Shown: piece after piece, positions 53,208 to 63,983 of the stretch
How the letters are laid out: every line of letters starts with the position of its first letter
How positions within the stretch are numbered: position 1 is the stretch's first letter
From: Polaromonas sp.
Lineage (GTDB): Bacteria > Pseudomonadota > Gammaproteobacteria > Burkholderiales > Burkholderiaceae_C
Length of the DNA: 64,000 bases
Assembly: GCF_029945895.1 (NCBI RefSeq)
Contig: NZ_JAQSDL010000104.1
Coordinates: 57,761 to 121,760, forward strand
Direction of reading: 5' to 3'
Translations under genes and position numbers: made by a program
Notes under the pieces: model-generated
Database searches by the model: none
What the model was told of the DNA's origin: nothing
Seen by the model: the letters and a program-made list of their open reading frames with translations, nothing else

Positions 53208-53615
53208 CTAAAGCAAGGCGTAGGTTGTCGTGGCGCGACAAATGCTCTTGCCATCGTCCGCACCGCGAATGTCGATCTCCCCAAAGGCCAGTGACTTCCC
53301 GGCGCGTACCACGCGTGCCTCGACCAGTGCGTCCTGGTTCGACAGGGGCTTGAGAAAGCTGCTGTTCATCTGTACCGTGGTGCAAGGTCTGAAAGCGCCA
53401 AAATGGTTGATCAGCGCCAGCACCATGGCGGTGTCGGCGGCGGCCATCATGGCTTGGCCGCACAGCATGCCGCCGACCCGCGAGAGCTGCGCGTTCTGGG
53501 GCAGGCGCAAGGTCACGCTCTGGCTGTCAAGCGAAGCGACCTGCAGGCCGAGCGCCTGTACCCACGGTGCAAAATAGCCGGGCAAGGCGGCTTGCAGGGT
53601 GTCGGCGTCCATCAT
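53208..53615 (-). CDS. Hotdog-fold thioesterase (PaaI family)
   Basis: 135 residues. GGMLCGQAMMAAADTAMVLAL is the PaaI-type hotdog helix (with C replacing the usual H of HGG) and SFLKPLSNQD follows. Substrate unknown. Its ATG overlaps the stop of the threonine deaminase gene (ATGA), so the two are coupled. Confidence 0.85.
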   Translation of the reverse strand: MMDADTLQAALPGYFAPWVQALGLQVASLDSQSVTLRLPQNAQLSRVGGMLCGQAMMAAADTAMVLALINHFGAFRPCTTVQMNSSFLKPLSNQDALVEARVVRAGKSLAFGEIDIRGADDGKSICRATTTYALL

Positions 53616-54814
53616 TGTTGCTCCACCGCTTCAAAGCCGGCGATTTTCAGGACGTCCAGCACCTGCGCAATGTGCTCTCGCCCACGTGTCTGGATGACGA
53701 GTTCGATATCCACGTTCTGCGCAGCCAGCATGGTGAAGGCCCGCTGGTGATGCACCTCGTCGATGTTGGCGCCGGCATCAGCGACCATGGCGGTGATTCT
53801 GGCCAGTGAGCCGGGCACGTCGCGCGCGCTCACACGGATGCGCGCCAGCCGGCCGGCACGCACCATGCCGCGCTCGATGATGGCCGCCAGCAGCAGCGGA
53901 TCGATGTTGCCCCCGCAGAGTACCAGGCCGACCTTTTTCCCTTTGAAACGGTCGGGGTATTTGAGCAGGGCCGCGAGACCGGCCGCGCCCGCCCCTTCGA
54001 CCAGCGTTTTTTCGATTTCGAGCAGCATGACGATGGCCTGTTCGATGTCGCCTTCGTCCACCAGCACGAGATCGTCCACCAGGCGCGCAATGATGGCTTG
54101 CGGGATCACGCCGGGCGTGCCGACGGCTATGCCCTCGGCAATCGTGCTGCTGCCCTGGGGATAGTGTGTGCCCTTGATGGCATTGACCATGGCCGGGAAG
54201 CGCGAGGTCTGCACGCCTATGACTTCCATGCCGGGCCGCATTGCCTTTGCGGCCGTCGCCATGCCGGCGATCAGGCCGCCGCCACCAACGGCGACGATCA
54301 GCGTGTCGAGGTCGGGTACCGCGTGCAGCATCTCCAGACCCACCGTTCCCTGGCCGGCAATGATGGCTTCGTCGTCATAGGGATGGATGAACACCAGGCC
54401 TTCGCGTTCGGCCAGCATCAGCGCGTGGCTGCGCGACTCGTCCAGCGTGTCGCCGTGCAGCACCACCTCGGCGCCAAAGCCGCGCGTGCGCTCGATCTTG
54501 ACGCCAGGCGTGAAACGCGGCATCACGATCACGGCGCGCAGGCCGAGGCGCTGCGCATGGTAGGCCACGCCCTGGGCGTGGTTGCCCGCGCTCATGGCCA
54601 CCACGCCGCGTCGGCCGTCTTCGCCCGAGAGCTGCACCAGCTTGTTGCAGGCGCCGCGTTCCTTGAAGGAGGCGGTGTACTGCAGGTTCTCGAACTTCAG
54701 GAAAACGTCCGCACCGGTGATGTGCGACAGGGTTTTGGACGCCACACAGGGGGTATCCAGCAACTGGCCCTGCAGGCGAAGCGCTGCAGCCTCAATATCG
54801 GTCAAAGCAAGCAT
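53612..54814 (-). CDS. Threonine ammonia-lyase (catabolic type with one ACT domain)
   Basis: PLP enzyme converting threonine (or serine) to 2-oxobutyrate (or pyruvate) and ammonia. 400 residues. PLP lysine K51 (ASFKERGA), glycine loop AVGGGGLIAG, and a C-terminal ACT-like domain from about 325 (RIRVSARDVPGSLARITAMV). The length and single ACT domain fit the TdcB/short-IlvA type rather than the biosynthetic enzyme with two ACT repeats. GGAGG precedes the ATG at 54814. Confidence 0.93.
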   Translation of the reverse strand: MLALTDIEAAALRLQGQLLDTPCVASKTLSHITGADVFLKFENLQYTASFKERGACNKLVQLSGEDGRRGVVAMSAGNHAQGVAYHAQRLGLRAVIVMPRFTPGVKIERTRGFGAEVVLHGDTLDESRSHALMLAEREGLVFIHPYDDEAIIAGQGTVGLEMLHAVPDLDTLIVAVGGGGLIAGMATAAKAMRPGMEVIGVQTSRFPAMVNAIKGTHYPQGSSTIAEGIAVGTPGVIPQAIIARLVDDLVLVDEGDIEQAIVMLLEIEKTLVEGAGAAGLAALLKYPDRFKGKKVGLVLCGGNIDPLLLAAIIERGMVRAGRLARIRVSARDVPGSLARITAMVADAGANIDEVHHQRAFTMLAAQNVDIELVIQTRGREHIAQVLDVLKIAGFEAVEQQ

Positions 54815-54884
54815 GGGAAAGCCCTCCGGGAGAAGTGCCGATTGTGGCGCGGTTTTGTGGCGCAATTCACACGGGGTATTCAGG

Positions 54885-54939
54885 CAGGCCCTGTTCACAC
54901 TGTTTATGCCGGATGTATAAATGGTGCGAACAGGCCCTG
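54885..54939. promoter_or_regulatory. Imperfect inverted repeat in the divergent promoter region
   Basis: CAGGCCCTGTTC (54885-54896) and GAACAGGCCCTG (54928-54939) are complementary at 11 of 12 positions, 31 bases apart, between the divergent threonine deaminase and AAA+ ATPase genes. May be a regulator site; no promoter can be fixed. Confidence 0.4.
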
Positions 54940-55038
54940 GCGTCTTCCATCGGGCAAGAAGCTGCGTTATGGTTGGGCATACGTTCTCACGGTGCATGTG
55001 TAACTGCTGTGGCCTTTTTCCGGGCCGGAGGTGTCTCA

Positions 55039-57399
55039 ATGAGCAAGCGTTCGGGTAGTGCTGACAGGCATGGTCCGCTGCTGCTTTCTCCCGGCCTGAA
55101 AGAGGCGCCGGTGCTGGACCTGATGTGCTCGCATTTTGTGCTGACGCTGGCGGCCCGGCAGGGCGCCAAGTTCAATGTGCGGCGCGACTTGAACAGCCTG
55201 CTGTCGCTCTCGGGCCGCCATCTGGTGTGGCCTTTGCCTGCCCTGCAGCGCCTGCGGGAATTCCTCGCACGCCGTTGCCGGGACAATGAGTTCTGGCAGG
55301 GCCACGAGGCCCTGGGCGACGCCGCGTTCATGAGCCGTCATGGTGCCTGGCGCGGCCCCTACGAGGAGGGAACACTATTCTTTTACCTCGACGAATACGC
55401 CAAGGACCAGCCCAGGGACCTGCTGTCGGTTTTGTCGGCCACCGGCGACTGGCTGGCCCAGGCGCTCAAGAAGCAGTCAACGCTGGTCGAGAAAAACATC
55501 GACGCTCTGGCCAATCTGCTGCAATTGAACCAGGCAGAACGCGCCCTGCTGTTGTACGGAACGCTGGCGCGCTACCAGCGCGACCTGCGTTCCCTGCTGG
55601 TGGAGTTCAAGGTCAACAATGCGCCGGAGGCCTACGCCGCGATTGCAGAGGTGGCCGGCGTCAAGGCCAGCGAGGTGGCCGAAGCCTTGCGCGCGGGCTC
55701 GCGCCTGGAGCGTATCGGCATGGTTGAAAACCTGATTTCCGAGCACAACATCACCGACCTGGCCGACCTGATGAAGGTCAGCGAAAAACTGCCGCCGGTG
55801 CTGATGCGTGAGTACCGTGACCAGAACGAGTTGATGGCGGTGTTCACCCGTCCGGTGGACCGCAGCAGCCTCGCGCTGACCGATTTTGACTTTGCCCGGG
55901 ACGATGTGCAGGTGCTGGTGGCGCTTTTGCGCAATGCGGTGGAGGGCAGGGAAATGGGGGTCAATGTGCTGCTGTATGGTCCCCCTGGCACCGGCAAGAC
56001 CGAGCTGGCCAAGGTGGTCGCGCAGGCTGCCGGGCTCGATCTGTTCGAAGTCGAATACGCTGACCGTGACGGCAACTCCCTGAGCGGCAAGGACCGTTAC
56101 CGTTCACTGCAGATCGCCCAGGTGTTTCTAAAAGGCAGCGCCCATGCCGCGCTGCTGTTTGACGAGGTCGAAGACGTGTTTCCGGCGATTTCCAGCGAGG
56201 CCGCGCAACTGTTGGCGCGCTCCGATCAGATGACGGCGCCTGCGACCGGCTCCGTCAATGGCAAAGCCTGGGTCAACCAGATTCTGGAGTCCAATACCGT
56301 GCCCACCCTGTGGGTGACCAACCGCATCGAGCAGATTGACCCGGCTTTCCGGCGCCGCTTTGCCTACCACCTGGAGCTCAAGTCCCCGCCGCCAGGTGCG
56401 CGTGAGGCCCTGGTGCGCAAGACGCTGGAGGGCGTGCCGGTCAGCGAGACCTTTCTTGCCAAACTCACCGCACGCAAGGGCCTGACCCCGGCGCAGATTC
56501 GCACGGCGGTACGTTTTGCCAAACTTGCCAGCGCGCCGGGCGCCGAAACCGATGGCGCCGGCATGGGCGCGATTTTGTCGGGCGGCCACGCTGCGTTGAC
56601 CGAATCGCTGATCGAGCGGCAGCTCAAAAACGCCGACCAGGCGCTGGGCAACAAGGCCGACGCCGCCGGGCGTCGCAGCGTCACCACTTACGACCTGGCC
56701 ATGCTTAACGTGGAGTCGCGCTTTGAAATACCGCGCATCGTGGCTGCGCTGAAGGCCCGCGGCCATGGCGCCCTTTGTTTTTACGGTGCACCCGGCACCG
56801 GCAAGACGGCGCTGGCCGAGCACCTGGCCAATACGCTGGAGCGCCCGCTGCTGATCAGGCAGGCGAGCGGCCTGATGAGCAAGTATGTGGGCGAAACCGA
56901 GCAGAACATGGCCGCGATGTTTGCCGAGGCCGAAGCCGAAAAAGCCGTGCTGCTGCTCGACGAGGCCGACAGTTTTTTGCAGGACCGACGCGGCGCGCAG
57001 CGCACCTACGAGGTGACCGAGGTCAATGAAATGCTGCAAGGCATGGAGCGCTTCAACGGAATTTTTGTCTGCACCACGAATCTGCTGGAGAGCCTGGACC
57101 AGGCGGCCTTGCGGCGCTTTACCTTCAAGATCAAATTCATGCCCCTGACCGCCACACAGCGCGAAAAGATGTTTGTGACTGAAGCGCTGGCTGGCAACGC
57201 TTGCCTGATGGACGCCGGCTTGAGTCTGCGTCTGGCCAGGCTCGCGCAGTTGTGCCCCGGTGACTTTGCCGCAGTCAGGCGGCAGACCGATATCCTGGCG
57301 GTGGAGTTCACCGCTGAAGAGTTCTTGAGCCAGCTCGAAGCCGAACACCGGATCAAGCCCGAAGTGCGGGAGGCGCGCAGCATGGGGTTTACGCAGTAA
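55039..57399 (+). CDS. Tandem AAA+ ATPase of unknown function
   Basis: 786 residues. An N-terminal region of about 290 residues with no motif I recognise, predicted helical, precedes two AAA+ modules. Module 1: Walker A GPPGTGKTE (314-322), Walker B LLFDEVEDV (D375). Module 2: Walker A GAPGTGKTA (583-591), Walker B LLLDEADSF (D641), NEMLQGMERFNGIFVCTTN sensor 1 region and RRFTFKIKF arginine finger region. It has no ClpN, Lon or FtsH domain and no protease motif. The ATG at 55039 follows GGAGG. The gene stands alone. Probable substrate-remodelling ATPase. Confidence 0.85.
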   Translation: MSKRSGSADRHGPLLLSPGLKEAPVLDLMCSHFVLTLAARQGAKFNVRRDLNSLLSLSGRHLVWPLPALQRLREFLARRCRDNEFWQGHEALGDAAFMSRHGAWRGPYEEGTLFFYLDEYAKDQPRDLLSVLSATGDWLAQALKKQSTLVEKNIDALANLLQLNQAERALLLYGTLARYQRDLRSLLVEFKVNNAPEAYAAIAEVAGVKASEVAEALRAGSRLERIGMVENLISEHNITDLADLMKVSEKLPPVLMREYRDQNELMAVFTRPVDRSSLALTDFDFARDDVQVLVALLRNAVEGREMGVNVLLYGPPGTGKTELAKVVAQAAGLDLFEVEYADRDGNSLSGKDRYRSLQIAQVFLKGSAHAALLFDEVEDVFPAISSEAAQLLARSDQMTAPATGSVNGKAWVNQILESNTVPTLWVTNRIEQIDPAFRRRFAYHLELKSPPPGAREALVRKTLEGVPVSETFLAKLTARKGLTPAQIRTAVRFAKLASAPGAETDGAGMGAILSGGHAALTESLIERQLKNADQALGNKADAAGRRSVTTYDLAMLNVESRFEIPRIVAALKARGHGALCFYGAPGTGKTALAEHLANTLERPLLIRQASGLMSKYVGETEQNMAAMFAEAEAEKAVLLLDEADSFLQDRRGAQRTYEVTEVNEMLQGMERFNGIFVCTTNLLESLDQAALRRFTFKIKFMPLTATQREKMFVTEALAGNACLMDAGLSLRLARLAQLCPGDFAAVRRQTDILAVEFTAEEFLSQLEAEHRIKPEVREARSMGFTQ

Positions 57400-57418
57400 G
57401 AAACCAGCAGACCCCTTC

Positions 57419-57460
57419 GCTATATTTTTCATAGCTGCCTGCGCAATGCGCACCTGGTCT
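57419..57460 (+). repeat. Dispersed repeat copy 8
   Basis: Forward copy: GCTATATTTTTCATAGCTGC CTGCGC; the distal part is diverged. It lies between the convergent AAA+ and 7TM-DISM genes. Confidence 0.75.
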
Positions 57461-57481
57461 GCCGCCTGTTTCTCCTTCAAA

Positions 57482-59254
57482 TCAGAGCTGGATCATACGG
57501 ATGGCCTTGCGCGAACCGTCGTTCATTTCCTTCGCCACCTGCATCATGCGGTCCAGGCAGGCCTGCGCCTGCTCGGGGGCAAGGCGTGCGGGCCCGGCCA
57601 GGTAGCCGATTGCGATGTGGAACTGCAGCGGATCGGCATCGGGCAATTCAGTCGTGGTTCGCAGGCCACTGGCCAGGATTTTGGTGGCCAGCCGGTTCAC
57701 CGAGTCGCTGGTCATGGGCCCTTCCAGCAACAAGGCAAAGTGGCGGTCACCCACACGCGCCACCGTGTCGGTCGGCCTGGTCACGGCCAGTATCCGCGCT
57801 GCGGCCACGACCATGGCGCGGTCACCGATTTCGCGGCCATGCTCGAGCTGCAGACGGGCGTGGTTGCTCAGGTCGATGACCAGCAGCGCGCAAGGTTGCT
57901 GGTAGCGCTCGGAGGTGCTCAGCGCCTGGCGCAGCCTGGCCAGCAGCGGCCGGGTGGTGAGCAGGCCGGTCAGCGGGTCGGTGGTGCGCAGGGTGCTCGC
58001 CCGGGTGGAGGGCTCGACGCGCCGGGTCACGCGGCGCAGCAGGCCATAAAAAAGAATGGGCGCTTCGACGGCCGAGCCCAGAATCAGCGCATTCTGGGTC
58101 AGGAAGCTTGACGCGATCAGCCCGAAATTGCGCAGCAAGGGGAACAGGGTGGCCAGAATGATGGGTAAAAAACCAAGCGCTATCCAGCGTGCGTGGCGGT
58201 CGCCTTCCACCAGCGACACCCCGACCACCATCAGCAGCACCACCATGCCGGCGCTGACCAGAATGTTGATGAGTGCAAAACTTTCGGGGGTCGGGAAGAC
58301 AGCGTCAAGCAGGCCGACCAGCGGCGCCAGCCCCATCAGTGCCAGGATCAGCCAGTCCAGTGCCCTGAAAAAGCGTCCGGGGGTGGTGACGGTGCGCACA
58401 AACCACAACGCGGCTGCTGCGGCCAGTAGCGGCAGCAGGACAATCGTCATGTTGTTGAGCTGCGGCAGTTCCGGCCACAGGTACAGGCCGCCCAGGCCTT
58501 TGAAGGCGGCCTGGGAGCTGGCAAATGTGCCCAGGTAAACCGCATAAGTCGCAAAACCCCGGTCTCGGTAGGCCGCTGCATTGATCAGGGCCAATACCGT
58601 CACCAGCAAGGCCAACCCGAAGTAGGCACCCAGGAACAGGTGCTCCAGCTGGCGCGAAGTGGTCACCCGCTCGGCGCTCAGCACCCGGGGCAAGGTTGAA
58701 AAAGGAACGCGCGCATGTTCCACCCGCAGGTAGTAACGCACGCTGGCCCCGACCTCGTGGTTCAGGGAGAAAACCGGGTAACGGGCGGGCAGGGGCCATG
58801 CGCTCATGGGCAGGGTGTCGCCGGCTTGCTGCACCACCCAGCGGCCCAGGCTGTCACGGTAGTACAGCGCGACTTTGTCCACGCCGGACATCGGCAGTTC
58901 CAGTTTCCAGTGAACCAGGGGGTCCTGCACCGTGGCGTCGAAGCGCAGCCAGAGCGCCGCGTCGTCAAGCCGGTATTTTTTGTCGGCGACAACGGCGACA
59001 ACGGCGGCAAAGGGAAGTCGCCCGGTGCCGGCCTCAATTTGTTCCACCGGCGTCCTGCCGCCCGCATCCACCCAGTACTCCAGCGCCTGTGTCAGCGCCA
59101 CCGGGCCTTTGTCGCGGCCCAGGGTCAGCGCTTCCCCGCCAGCCCATGCGGGACCGCCCAGCAGCAGCACTTGAAGAAATACGGCGCCCGCAAGGGCCTT
59201 CACGCCGCGTGCCAGTGCGGCACGCCAGAAGTTGAGGGCTTGTACGTTGGACAC
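57482..59254 (-). CDS. 7TM-DISM receptor with degenerate GGDEF domain
   Basis: 590 residues. Signal peptide (1-38), periplasmic DISM extracellular domain with the ALWLRFDATVQ and WVVQQAGDTLPMS features (to about 200), seven membrane segments, and a C-terminal GGDEF-fold domain (about 415-585; TDPLTGLLTTRPLLARL). The signature is RVGDRHFALLL, with VGDRH in place of GGDEF, so diguanylate cyclase activity is unlikely; it could bind GTP or signal to a partner. A GTG start at 59254 (VSNVQALNF) is chosen. Confidence 0.87.
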   Translation of the reverse strand: MSNVQALNFWRAALARGVKALAGAVFLQVLLLGGPAWAGGEALTLGRDKGPVALTQALEYWVDAGGRTPVEQIEAGTGRLPFAAVVAVVADKKYRLDDAALWLRFDATVQDPLVHWKLELPMSGVDKVALYYRDSLGRWVVQQAGDTLPMSAWPLPARYPVFSLNHEVGASVRYYLRVEHARVPFSTLPRVLSAERVTTSRQLEHLFLGAYFGLALLVTVLALINAAAYRDRGFATYAVYLGTFASSQAAFKGLGGLYLWPELPQLNNMTIVLLPLLAAAAALWFVRTVTTPGRFFRALDWLILALMGLAPLVGLLDAVFPTPESFALINILVSAGMVVLLMVVGVSLVEGDRHARWIALGFLPIILATLFPLLRNFGLIASSFLTQNALILGSAVEAPILFYGLLRRVTRRVEPSTRASTLRTTDPLTGLLTTRPLLARLRQALSTSERYQQPCALLVIDLSNHARLQLEHGREIGDRAMVVAAARILAVTRPTDTVARVGDRHFALLLEGPMTSDSVNRLATKILASGLRTTTELPDADPLQFHIAIGYLAGPARLAPEQAQACLDRMMQVAKEMNDGSRKAIRMIQL

Positions 59255-59291
59255 GCGCCTATTGTGCCGCAGGTGCCTGAATTTCCAGGGC

Positions 59292-61280
<1,989 letters not shown>

Positions 61281-61295
61281 GACAGGCGGCAGGAT

Positions 61296-61350
61296 GCTAC
61301 AAAAACAATAGCTGTTTGCGCCCGTACAGTAAGGGCTGAAGCCTCATTTT
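61296..61350 (+). repeat. Dispersed repeat copy 9
   Basis: Forward copy: GCTACAAAAACAATAGCTG TTTGCGC ... GTAAGGGCTGAAGCC, one of the best-preserved. It fills the 84-base gap between the recQ start and the rhodanese gene end. Confidence 0.85.
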
Positions 61351-61364
61351 CCTCAGAAAATCAG

Positions 61365-61757
61365 CTACATCTGCTCCCAGGGCAAACCGTCAAAGCGCCA
61401 GCCGCTCAGGGTGGAACGCTGGAACTGCTCGTCAAGCTCGCCTTCAAAACCGTGCACCACATTGATGACCTCGGCAAAACCCGCCGCCTCCAGCGCCTGG
61501 CCGGCGGCCAGCGTGCGCTGGCCCGAGCGGCAGATCAGCAACACCGGCTGGTCCTTGCCACTGGCCTCGCGTTCGACAGTGTCGGCAAACCGGGCCGGGT
61601 CGGGGGTCAGGTCAGGGTACTCGTACCAGGGCACGTTGACCACGCCGGGCGGGCGGCCCACATACAGCGACTCGATTTCCATGCGCACGTCGACAAACAG
61701 GGCGTCGGGGTGCTGTTGCAGGAAGTCCCAGGCTTCTTTGGGTTGGAGGTGTTTCAT
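61365..61757 (-). CDS. Rhodanese-like sulfurtransferase
   Basis: Single rhodanese domain of 130 residues with active-site cysteine C76 in ICRSGQRT. Acts on thiosulfate or persulfides; partner unknown. The VDVRMEIESLYVG segment and the loop length of six residues after the cysteine suggest a sulfur-transferase rather than a phosphatase (Cdc25-like) type. Confidence 0.92.
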   Translation of the reverse strand: MKHLQPKEAWDFLQQHPDALFVDVRMEIESLYVGRPPGVVNVPWYEYPDLTPDPARFADTVEREASGKDQPVLLICRSGQRTLAAGQALEAAGFAEVINVVHGFEGELDEQFQRSTLSGWRFDGLPWEQM

Positions 61758-61798
61758 GGCGGGGATTCAGACAGAAGCGCTATTGTCAGGGGAAAACA

Positions 61799-61890
61799 GG
61801 GCCCCCACACTTTTCACTGCGTGTCATGCGCTGTCCCGCCGGGGGACGCTGCGCCTGCGGCCCGGCAAAGCCGGTTCTGCGGCCCCGGCT
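61799..61890 (+). repeat. Intergenic relative of the recQ repeat element
   Basis: GGGCCCCCACACTTTTCACT GCGTGT differs from the first 26 bases of the recQ element at three positions; the C-rich/G-rich stem and a GCGGCCC block follow but have diverged. Lies between the rhodanese and metH genes. Confidence 0.75.
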
Positions 61891-61932
61891 TGAAGGATGG
61901 GGTCCGTCCCGCCTTTCGAATTGACCGTGCGC

Positions 61933-61968
61933 TTGTCCGTGTATGGCCTGCGCCTTAAAATCGGGGCA
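61933..61968 (+). promoter_or_regulatory. Probable leaderless promoter of metH
   Basis: -35 TTGTCC (61933-61938), 17-base spacer, -10 TAAAAT (61956-61961), and the ATG begins seven bases later. Transcription would start on the start codon. No ribosome site is present. Confidence 0.65.
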
Positions 61969-63014
61969 TGAAGCAAGCCATCTACACCCGCGGAGCCACA
62001 CTCCCTGCCATCCTCGAAAAACGCATTGCCATTCTCGACGGTGCCATGGGCACGATGATCCAGCGCTTCAAGCTGAGCGAGGCGCAGTACCGCGGCGAAC
62101 GGTTCAAGGACTTCCCCAAGGACGTCAAGGGCAACAACGAGTTGCTGAGCCTGACGCGGCCTGATGTGATCCAGGACATCCACGAAGGCTACCTGGCCGC
62201 CGGCGCCGACATGATCGAGACCAACACCTTTGGCGCGACCACCGTGGCCCAGGCCGACTACGACATGGCCGACCTGGCTGTCGAAATGAACTACGAGTCC
62301 GCCCGCATTGCCCGCGCCGCCTGCGACAAATTTTCCACGCCAGACAGACCGCGCTTTGTGGTCGGCGCCCTCGGCCCCACCCCCAAGACCGCCAGCATCA
62401 GCCCCGATGTCAACGACCCGGGCGCGCGCAACACCAGCTTCGAGGAACTGCGCAAGGCCTATTACGAGCAGACCGAGGCACTGGTCAGAGGCGGCGCCGA
62501 CGTATTGCTGGTCGAAACCATTTTCGACACGCTCAACGCCAAGGCGGCGCTGTTTGCGATTGACGAGTTTTTCGAGAATTCCGGCGAACGCCTGCCCCTG
62601 ATCATCAGCGGCACGGTCACCGATGCCTCAGGCCGCATCCTCAGCGGGCAGACCGTCACCGCCTTCTGGCACAGCATCCGTCACGCCGAGCCGCTGGCCG
62701 TGGGCCTCAACTGCGCGCTTGGTGCGGCGCTGATGCGCCCCTACATCCAGGAACTGGCGCGTGTCGCCGGCGACACCTTCATCAGCTGCTACCCCAATGC
62801 CGGTCTGCCCAACCCGATGAGCGACACCGGTTTTGACGAGACACCCGACGTCACCTCGCGCCTGCTGCGCGAGTTCGCCCAGGAGGGCCTGGTCAACATC
62901 GTGGGCGGCTGCTGCGGTACCACGCCCGAGCACATCGGGGCGATCCACCAGGCGGTCGAGCCGCTGGCGCCGCGCGGCATCCAACGCGACTACTTCTACA
63001 AGGAAGCGGCCTGA
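61968..63014 (+). CDS. metH: Methionine synthase MetH, homocysteine-methyltransferase domain (split form)
   Basis: 348 residues covering only the N-terminal homocysteine-binding barrel of MetH. Zinc ligands C249 (GLNCALGA), C315 and C316 ([11 protein letters not shown]) match those of E. coli MetH. The folate, cobalamin and activation domains are missing. In several Betaproteobacteria they are encoded by a second gene; here the next 1 kb holds a kinase on the opposite strand, so that gene must lie outside the window. Confidence 0.93.
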   Translation: MKQAIYTRGATLPAILEKRIAILDGAMGTMIQRFKLSEAQYRGERFKDFPKDVKGNNELLSLTRPDVIQDIHEGYLAAGADMIETNTFGATTVAQADYDMADLAVEMNYESARIARAACDKFSTPDRPRFVVGALGPTPKTASISPDVNDPGARNTSFEELRKAYYEQTEALVRGGADVLLVETIFDTLNAKAALFAIDEFFENSGERLPLIISGTVTDASGRILSGQTVTAFWHSIRHAEPLAVGLNCALGAALMRPYIQELARVAGDTFISCYPNAGLPNPMSDTGFDETPDVTSRLLREFAQEGLVNIVGGCCGTTPEHIGAIHQAVEPLAPRGIQRDYFYKEAA

Positions 63015-63020
63015 GGTGCT

Positions 63021-63050
63021 GTCATCCCGGGCTTGTTCCGGGGTCCCCAT
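63021..63050. repeat. Short palindromic repeat after metH
   Basis: TCATCCCGGGCTTGTTCCGG GGTCC: CCCGG (63028-63032) pairs with CCGGG (63039-63043). It resembles the CATCCCGG-type intergenic palindromes of many Proteobacteria, and could also form a weak hairpin between convergent genes. Confidence 0.45.
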
Positions 63051-63137
63051 TTGCTGACCACCCGCGTTGGTTTGGCAGTTGTGGTGTGCCAGCAGGCGCC
63101 GGGACAAGCACCGACTGCGGAAAAAATCCGCAGATCT

Positions 63138-63983
63138 TCAGGCGCCCGGCAGCGTGAAATAAATCGTCGCGCCCCGCTCCGGCTCGGCCTCGGCCCAGAC
63201 CCGCCCGCCGTGCCGCGCCACAATGCGCTGCACGATACTCAGCCCGGCGCCAATGCCGGGGAAATCCGAGCTCACATGCATGCGCTGAAAAATGCCGAAC
63301 AGTTTTTCGGCATGCGCCATGTCGAAGCCCGCACCGTTGTCCCTGAAGAAATAAACCGTCTCTGCGCCCGGCCCGGCCTGGCTGCCCACCATGATGTCGG
63401 CGCGTTCCTTTTTTGAGGTGAATTTCCACGCGTTGCCGGCCAGGTGATCGACCAGCTGCTTGAGCATTGCCGGGTCCCCCTGCGCAATGAGCGCGGGCTG
63501 CACTGTGATGCTGGCCGCGCGCTCCGGATCGACCTCCTGCAGCGCGGCAAACGCGGCCTCGGCCAGCGCACCCAGGTCCACTGTCTGCGGCGCCAGCGGT
63601 GCACGCAGCAGGCGCGAGACCGCCAGCAGCGCGGCAATCAACTCGTTGATGTTGCCTACGCCCAGGCGGATGCGCTGCAGGTAATGCGTGCTGCGTTCCG
63701 CATTGCCTTTGGCCACGGCACCCTCGAGCAAGCGGCTGAAGCCGTCAATGGTGCTCAGAGGCGCGCGCAGGTCGTGCGAGACCGAATAGGAGAAGTTTTC
63801 CAGTTCCTTGTTGGCGGCCACCACCTGGGCACTGCGCTGGTTCAGCTCGTCTTCGAGAAGACCCGTGATGCGCAGGATTTCCTGTTCGGCCGCGGCCACA
63901 TCGTCGCCATCACGTATTTTCTGCAGCAACGCAGCCATGGCGGGCACGGCGCTGACGGCGACGGGTTCGGGGGGCTGGGTCAT
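63138..63983 (-). CDS. Soluble histidine kinase lacking a sensor domain
   Basis: 281 residues with no membrane segment or PAS domain. A short N-terminal helical region (coiled-coil like, 30-60) precedes HisKA (H70 in SVSHDLRAPL) and HATPase_c (DHLAGNAWKF, DNGAGFDM, GIGAGLSI). The transmitter resembles those at 37708 and 43437. The ATG at 63983 has AAGGCC upstream. It converges on metH. No response regulator adjacent. Confidence 0.9.
   Translation of the reverse strand: MTQPPEPVAVSAVPAMAALLQKIRDGDDVAAAEQEILRITGLLEDELNQRSAQVVAANKELENFSYSVSHDLRAPLSTIDGFSRLLEGAVAKGNAERSTHYLQRIRLGVGNINELIAALLAVSRLLRAPLAPQTVDLGALAEAAFAALQEVDPERAASITVQPALIAQGDPAMLKQLVDHLAGNAWKFTSKKERADIMVGSQAGPGAETVYFFRDNGAGFDMAHAEKLFGIFQRMHVSSDFPGIGAGLSIVQRIVARHGGRVWAEAEPERGATIYFTLPGA

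Noticed and set aside
61758..61967. Cobalamin or SAM/SAH riboswitch upstream of metH
   Set aside because: The region is filled by a repeat copy and a promoter abutting the start codon; no leader RNA would be made.
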